Assembly (NCBI GenBank): GCA_030599445.1
Contig: JAUVOA010000055.1
Coordinates: 1-8,447 of the forward strand
Source: Atribacterota bacterium
Lineage (GTDB): Bacteria > Atribacterota > Phoenicimicrobiia > Phoenicimicrobiales > Phoenicimicrobiaceae
Length of the DNA: 8,447 nt
Reading direction: 5' to 3'
Part shown: one piece after another, positions 5,022 through 8,447 of the stretch
Numbering within the stretch: position 1 is the first letter of the stretch
How the letters are laid out: every line of letters starts with the position of its first letter
Translations under genes and position numbers: made by a program
The notes under the pieces: generated by a model
Told to the model about the DNA's origin: nothing
Database searches by the model: none
Seen by the model: only the letters and a program-made list of their open reading frames with translations

Positions 5022-6410
5022 TTAAAATCCCTTTGTTTTCTTCAACTGTTTAGCCAATTCCTGGCCAACAGTCCAAATATCTCCCGCCCCCATAGTGATT
5101 ATTATATCTCCGTGTTGAATAATTTCATATAAATAACTTAAAATATTATCTTTGGAGGGCAAATATTTTATCTGCCTATGGTTAGTTTTTTTAATTTCCC
5201 TAAATATGGTCTCTCCGCTAATTCCGGATATCGGTGATTCATTGGCTGAATAAATATCATTAATAATTACACAATCAGCATCAAAAAATACCTTACCGAA
5301 CTTTTCTGCCAGAAGTTTAGTTCTGCTATATCGGTGGGGTTGAAATACGGCAATTATTCTTCTGTTTTGCCAGCTGCTTCTCAAGGTGCTCAAAGTTGCT
5401 TTAATCTCGGTAGGATGATGAGCATAATCATCAATAATTAATATTTTATCGTCCAAATTGGCAACAATTTCCATTCTTCTATGTACTCCCCGAAAGGTTT
5501 CTAATGTTTTAGCAATTTCCGTAAAACTTATTCCCAGTTCCAGGGCAACAGCAATTGCCGCTAAAGCATTTAAAATATTGTGATATCCGGCAACCTTTAA
5601 ATAAAGTTCACCTATTTTTTGACCCTGCCGGTATATTTTTGATTTAGAATTTAACTTATCTAATTCTATATCTTTAGCCATTAGATCCGCTTCGGTAAAT
5701 ATTCCATAAGAAACATGACTTCTTCCACATTGTTTCACCAGTCCCCTTACGTTATCGCAATCCTTACACAGGATGATTCGTCCATTATCAGGGACTTTAT
5801 CAATAAATTTCCTAAAATCTTTTAGAATATTTTCCATATTTTCGTAATGATCTAAATGGTCATCTTCTATATTGGTAACTATGGCCATTTGTGGATTCAA
5901 TTCCAAAAACGAACCATCACTTTCGTCGGCTTCTACAACTATATAATTTCCTTTCCCCAATTTAGCATTATTTTTAAAATTGTTTAGCTCTCCTCCCACT
6001 ACTATGGTAGGATCGAAACCGCTTCTTTCTAATAATAGACTTATCATGGAAGCAGTGCTGCTCTTGCCGTGTGTACCGGCAATGGCTATTCCACATTTAT
6101 TGTGCATAAGCTTTGCCAGCATTTCAGCTCTTTTGATTATGGTAATCTTTTTATTCCTAGCACCCCTTATTTCCGAATTAGATTCGGGAATTGCCGATGA
6201 AACTACTACTAAATCTGCCCCTTCTACATTATCTTCATTATGACCTTTAAAAATAGTTGCTCCTTTATCAGCCAATCTTTTAGTTATCTTTGAAGTTACA
6301 ATATCAGAACCACTGATCTTATGACCTGAATCAAGAAGAATTGAGGCTAAGCCGCTCATTCCCGATCCACCAATTCCAATAAAATGTAAATGTAATTTTT
6401 TTTCAATCAT
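5022..6410 (-). CDS. murC: UDP-N-acetylmuramate--L-alanine ligase MurC
   Basis: Cytoplasmic ATP-dependent ligase that adds the first amino acid, L-alanine, to UDP-MurNAc. The protein has 462 residues, typical of the family. Motifs, numbered from the chosen ATG: N-terminal UDP-binding loop GIGGSGMSG (12-20), Mur-ligase P-loop AGTHGKSST (111-119), EADESDGS (160-167), TNIEDDHLDHY (179-189), the central-domain HNILNA motif (277-282), FRGVHRRME (306-314), DDYAHHPTE (327-335) and FQPHRYSRT (356-364). The reading frame stays open for 28 codons upstream to an ATG at 6494, but those codons translate the heptad repeats (YMPYTRYAIRE) and have no ribosome binding site there. The ATG at 6410 is preceded by AAAGGTGG and begins the conserved fold four residues later. 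murB follows 12 bases on. Confidence 0.97.
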   Translation of the reverse strand: MIEKKLHLHFIGIGGSGMSGLASILLDSGHKISGSDIVTSKITKRLADKGATIFKGHNEDNVEGADLVVVSSAIPESNSEIRGARNKKITIIKRAEMLAKLMHNKCGIAIAGTHGKSSTASMISLLLERSGFDPTIVVGGELNNFKNNAKLGKGNYIVVEADESDGSFLELNPQMAIVTNIEDDHLDHYENMENILKDFRKFIDKVPDNGRIILCKDCDNVRGLVKQCGRSHVSYGIFTEADLMAKDIELDKLNSKSKIYRQGQKIGELYLKVAGYHNILNALAAIAVALELGISFTEIAKTLETFRGVHRRMEIVANLDDKILIIDDYAHHPTEIKATLSTLRSSWQNRRIIAVFQPHRYSRTKLLAEKFGKVFFDADCVIINDIYSANESPISGISGETIFREIKKTNHRQIKYLPSKDNILSYLYEIIQHGDIIITMGAGDIWTVGQELAKQLKKTKGF

Positions 6411-6421
6411 TAAATATAATT

Positions 6422-6430
6422 CCACCTTTT
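6422..6430 (-). promoter_or_regulatory. Ribosome binding site of murC
   Basis: On the minus strand AAAAGGTGG precedes the ATG at 6410-6408. AGGTG (6427-6423) pairs with the 16S tail at a spacing of 12 bases, somewhat long. It lies directly beside the first heptad repeat and decides the start against the ATG at 6494, which has no such site. Confidence 0.55.
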
Positions 6431-6431
6431 C

Positions 6432-6662
6432 TCGTATCGCGTATCGCGTATAGGGCATATAGCGAAAAACTGAAAGCACAAAGCGCAAAACCATAGCTTA
6501 AAATTCACAATTAAAAAAGTTTTAAGTTTTGAAATTTAAATTGTACTTTTTCGCTTTATCCCAAACTGAAAACTGTGAATTTGCATCCTGTATCTTGCAA
6601 CTTATATTTTACACTAACAACTATTCACTATCGACTAATTTGATACGCGATACTATATACTA
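6432..6662. repeat. Heptad-register block between murC and murG (33 units)
   Basis: Thirty-three 7-base words run without a break in one register. Word families change in turn: GCGTATC (6432-6459), AAACTGA/AAGCACA types (6467-6487), AATTCAC types, AAGTTT/TAAATT types, ACTGAAA types, TCTTGCA types, four words all starting CTA (6614-6641), then GATACGC types (6642-6662). By hand count 124 of 224 bases equal the base seven positions on, against about 28% expected from the composition. The outer words form a perfect 12-bp inverted repeat, GTATCGCGTATC at 6434-6445 and GATACGCGATAC at 6642-6653. Confidence 0.8.
6526..6557. repeat. Dispersed AT-rich unit, copy 2 (first at 266-297)
   Basis: The stretch shares 27 of 32 bases with 266-297. 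Here it is one of the successive word groups inside the heptad-register block, which suggests that copy 1 has the same origin. Confidence 0.6.
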
Positions 6663-6679
6663 TTTTATAATTTCAACAA
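6652..6679 (-). promoter_or_regulatory. Weak candidate promoter upstream of murC
   Basis: On the minus strand TTGTTG (6679-6674) is followed after 16 bases by TATAGT (6657-6652, five of six match TATAAT). The -35 match is only three of six, and the -10 lies inside the heptad repeat. It would produce a leader of more than 230 bases made mostly of heptad words. Chance occurrence in AT-rich DNA is quite possible. Confidence 0.2.
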
Positions 6680-6724
6680 AATTATTAATTTTCCTGCTTT
6701 GTTGATAAAATTCTTCTTTTATTT

Positions 6725-7834
6725 TTAATTTTTTTTAATGTAATCAGAAATATAGTCTACTATCTTCTTAGCTGAATTCACATTACTTAATTTTCTGCTT
6801 TTCTTAGCCATCATTTCTAATCGATTTTTATCTTTCAATATATCGAGCAAAACCTGAGCTAACTTCTTATCGGATAAATCCTTTTCTAAAATCAATATCG
6901 CAGCCCCTTCTCTTTCAAAAATTTTAGCGTTAATTCCCTGGTGATCCTGAGTAGCATAAGGGTAAGGTATTAAAATTGCCGGTAAACCATAGGCCCCAAT
7001 CTCAGCTAAAGTTGTGGCTCCCGCCCGACAGATTACTAAATCAGCCAGAGAATAGGCTTTTTCAATATCATGCAGGTATGGTTCTACCGAAAATATTTTA
7101 TGTTCTTCTCCCACAATTTCCATAATATTATCATAATCATCTTGCCCACTAATCAAAAAAACTTGCCAGTTGTTTTTTATAGCATCTTTTATTAAATCGA
7201 TACCTCCCAGAACAGCTCTATTAATCGAGGCTGCTCCCTTACTGCCTCCTAATACCAATATGGTTTTTTTTGAAGAATTAAGGTAAAATTTTTTATACTC
7301 TCTATCTGTGCCTTGTTTAATATTTTTAAAACGTAGGGGATTGCCCGTAAAAATCAATTTTGCTTTATTACTAAAATATTCTTTTGACTGGTTAAAACTT
7401 AAAAATGTTTTTCTGGTGATGCGAGATAAAAAATTATTGGTAATCCCGGGTATTACATTCTGCTCGTGGACAAAAGTTGGAAAACCTAATATTGCGGCCA
7501 TTAAAACAACCGAGCCGCTTACATAACCCCCCGTTCCAATAACTATATCCGGTTTATACTTTTTTATAATTTTATATGACTGAAATAAAGAAACTAAAAA
7601 AATGACAATAGCCGTTAAATTTTCAAAACATATTTTCCGTTGGATGCCCCGGGCCTTAATTTTTATAATTTTAAAACCTTCCCGAGGAACAAGTTTTGAT
7701 TCCAGCCCCCTTTCAGTTCCCACAAACAGAATATCATTGTTTACGTCTCTGCTTTTTATCTCGCAAGCTAAACTAATTCCTGGATATATGTGCCCCCCTG
7801 TTCCACCACCCGAAATTATCACCTTTAATGCCAT
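6725..7834 (-). CDS. murG: UDP-GlcNAc:lipid I N-acetylglucosaminyltransferase MurG
   Basis: Membrane-associated GT28 glycosyltransferase that transfers GlcNAc to lipid I on the cytoplasmic face to make lipid II. The protein has 369 residues, normal size. Seen from the ATG: glycine loop SGGGTGGHIYPG (8-19), second glycine motif GTGGYVSG (100-107), HEQN (123-126), TGNPLR (163-168), LGGSKGA (195-201) at the start of the C-terminal Rossmann domain, CRAGATTLAEI (269-279) with the ribose-contacting glutamate, and the PYPYATQDHQ donor-site loop (290-299). A hydrophobic stretch at about 73-85 fits the membrane-contact surface of the family. The ATG at 7834-7832 has GGGAG eight bases upstream; a TTG one codon earlier is a poorer choice. 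ftsW ends 12 bases before it. The 314-base gap to murC downstream is filled with repeats. Confidence 0.98.
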   Translation of the reverse strand: MALKVIISGGGTGGHIYPGISLACEIKSRDVNNDILFVGTERGLESKLVPREGFKIIKIKARGIQRKICFENLTAIVIFLVSLFQSYKIIKKYKPDIVIGTGGYVSGSVVLMAAILGFPTFVHEQNVIPGITNNFLSRITRKTFLSFNQSKEYFSNKAKLIFTGNPLRFKNIKQGTDREYKKFYLNSSKKTILVLGGSKGAASINRAVLGGIDLIKDAIKNNWQVFLISGQDDYDNIMEIVGEEHKIFSVEPYLHDIEKAYSLADLVICRAGATTLAEIGAYGLPAILIPYPYATQDHQGINAKIFEREGAAILILEKDLSDKKLAQVLLDILKDKNRLEMMAKKSRKLSNVNSAKKIVDYISDYIKKN

Positions 7835-7842
7835 CAATTGCG

Positions 7843-7847
7843 CTCCC
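7843..7847 (-). promoter_or_regulatory. Ribosome binding site of murG overlapping ftsW stop
   Basis: On the minus strand GGGAG stands eight bases before the murG ATG. Its first G is the last base of the ftsW stop codon TAG (7849-7847). Ribosomes finishing ftsW therefore arrive at the murG start, which fits translational coupling. Confidence 0.7.
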
Positions 7848-8447
7848 TATTCTTTTACTTTATACCGGGAAATATTTAATAAAATTCCCGCGCAAAACAT
7901 ATTTACAATTAGAGATGAACCTCCATAGCTGATAAAAGGTAGGGTAATGCCGGTAGTGGGAATCATCTTGGTTACCACTCCAATATTTATGATGCTCTGG
8001 AAAACTATCATTGAGGTAATACCCGCAGCCAGCAAAGTCCCAAATTGGTCAGAAGAATCTAAGGCTATCCTGAATCCACGCCATAATAATATTGTAAAGA
8101 GAATAATTATTACTACAGTACCTATAAACCCTATTTCCTCACCAATTATTGAGAAGATAAAGTCAGTATGCTGATCGGGAAGATAGAAATATTTTTGTTT
8201 ACTCTCTGCCAATCCGATTCCAAAAATTCCACCGCTCCCTAAGGCTAATAGAGATTGAATTATATGAAATCCGCTATCCAGAGGATCTTTCCAGGGATCC
8301 AAAAAGGAAAGCAATCTTGCCCTTCTATATTCTTCTCTTGATAATATTAAAATTCCCAAGGGAATTGCTGCTACTATTATTAGGGCATAAAGCTGAATTA
8401 CCCTGGTCCCTCCAATGAATAACATAATAAAAGAAATGCCCAAAATA
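7847..8447 (-). CDS. ftsW: Lipid II polymerase FtsW (SEDS family), C-terminal part
   Basis: SEDS-family integral membrane glycosyltransferase that polymerises lipid II into glycan strands at the septum with its partner class B PBP. Only the last 200 or so residues are present; the gene runs off the right edge, so its start is outside. Visible family signatures are the RRARLLSFLDPWKDPLDSGF loop followed by Q and GSGG, the extracytoplasmic LPDQHTDFIFSIIGEEIGFIG segment, and the C-terminal motif PTTGITLPFISYGGSSL before a last membrane helix. At least five hydrophobic segments are present. RodA and SpoVE share the fold. The position just before murG in a dcw cluster favours FtsW (or SpoVE if the organism makes spores). 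The protein ends in a short basic tail (SRYKVKE) and its stop overlaps the murG ribosome binding site. Confidence 0.93.
   Translation of the reverse strand, partial: ILGISFIMLFIGGTRVIQLYALIIVAAIPLGILILSREEYRRARLLSFLDPWKDPLDSGFHIIQSLLALGSGGIFGIGLAESKQKYFYLPDQHTDFIFSIIGEEIGFIGTVVIIILFTILLWRGFRIALDSSDQFGTLLAAGITSMIVFQSIINIGVVTKMIPTTGITLPFISYGGSSLIVNMFCAGILLNISRYKVKE

Larger units (their letters stand above)
6411..6724. other. Gene-free murG-murC spacer (314 bp)
   Basis: This gap interrupts an otherwise compact operon. It contains the murC ribosome binding site (6422-6430), a 33-unit heptad-register block (6432-6662) and an AT-rich remainder next to the murG stop. No small gene with a credible start is visible on either strand, and no GC-rich hairpin followed by a T run was found. 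Whether transcription from murG reads through to murC cannot be told from the sequence. Confidence 0.75.

Noticed and set aside
7602..7928. Plus-strand open frame across the murG start and ftsW end
   Set aside because: It is antisense to two certain genes and their coupled junction, with no domain signal.

Overview
The window holds the distal part of a division and cell wall (dcw) cluster. Seven genes all lie on the minus strand, in the order of transcription ftsW (cut by the right edge), murG, murC, murB, ftsQ, ftsA, ftsZ. The DNA is AT-rich and the proteins are full length with intact catalytic motifs. The set shows a peptidoglycan-making bacterium with FtsA/FtsZ-based division. The murG-murC-murB-ftsQ-ftsA-ftsZ order without ddl, together with the style of the intergenic repeats, reminds me of uncultivated low-GC anaerobic lineages (Atribacterota-like, for example). 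That is a recollection, and the phylum cannot be fixed from this sequence.

Layout: 1-647 is a gene-free, repeat-packed tail beyond ftsZ. ftsZ (648-1706) uses a TTG start behind a strong ribosome binding site. ftsA (1764-3002) has its own good candidate promoter at 3031-3059. ftsQ (3090-3911) carries an unusual poly-glutamate N-terminus. A repeat-filled spacer (3912-4094) separates ftsQ from murB (4095-5009), which is tightly linked to murC (5022-6410). A second repeat-filled spacer (6411-6724) separates murC from murG (6725-7834), whose ribosome binding site overlaps the ftsW stop codon.

How the genes work together: MurC and MurB act in the cytoplasm on the UDP-MurNAc precursor. MurG converts lipid I to lipid II at the membrane, and FtsW polymerises lipid II at the septum. 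FtsQ links the periplasmic divisome. FtsA tethers FtsZ to the membrane, and FtsZ forms the ring.

The genes are ordinary. The unusual part is the DNA between them. Three separate spacers (519-644, 3934-4090, 6432-6662) read almost throughout as runs of 7-base words kept in one register, even though the word changes every few units. By hand count, 53-61% of bases equal the base seven positions further on. For 6432-6662, whose base composition I counted, about 28% is expected by chance. These heptad blocks run to within a few bases of stop codons or ribosome binding sites. Other repeats are 8-base GGTTAG-type arrays, a 76-bp element with 11-bp inverted ends, and two short palindromes. I see no tRNA, rRNA, CRISPR array, transposase or convincing terminator.
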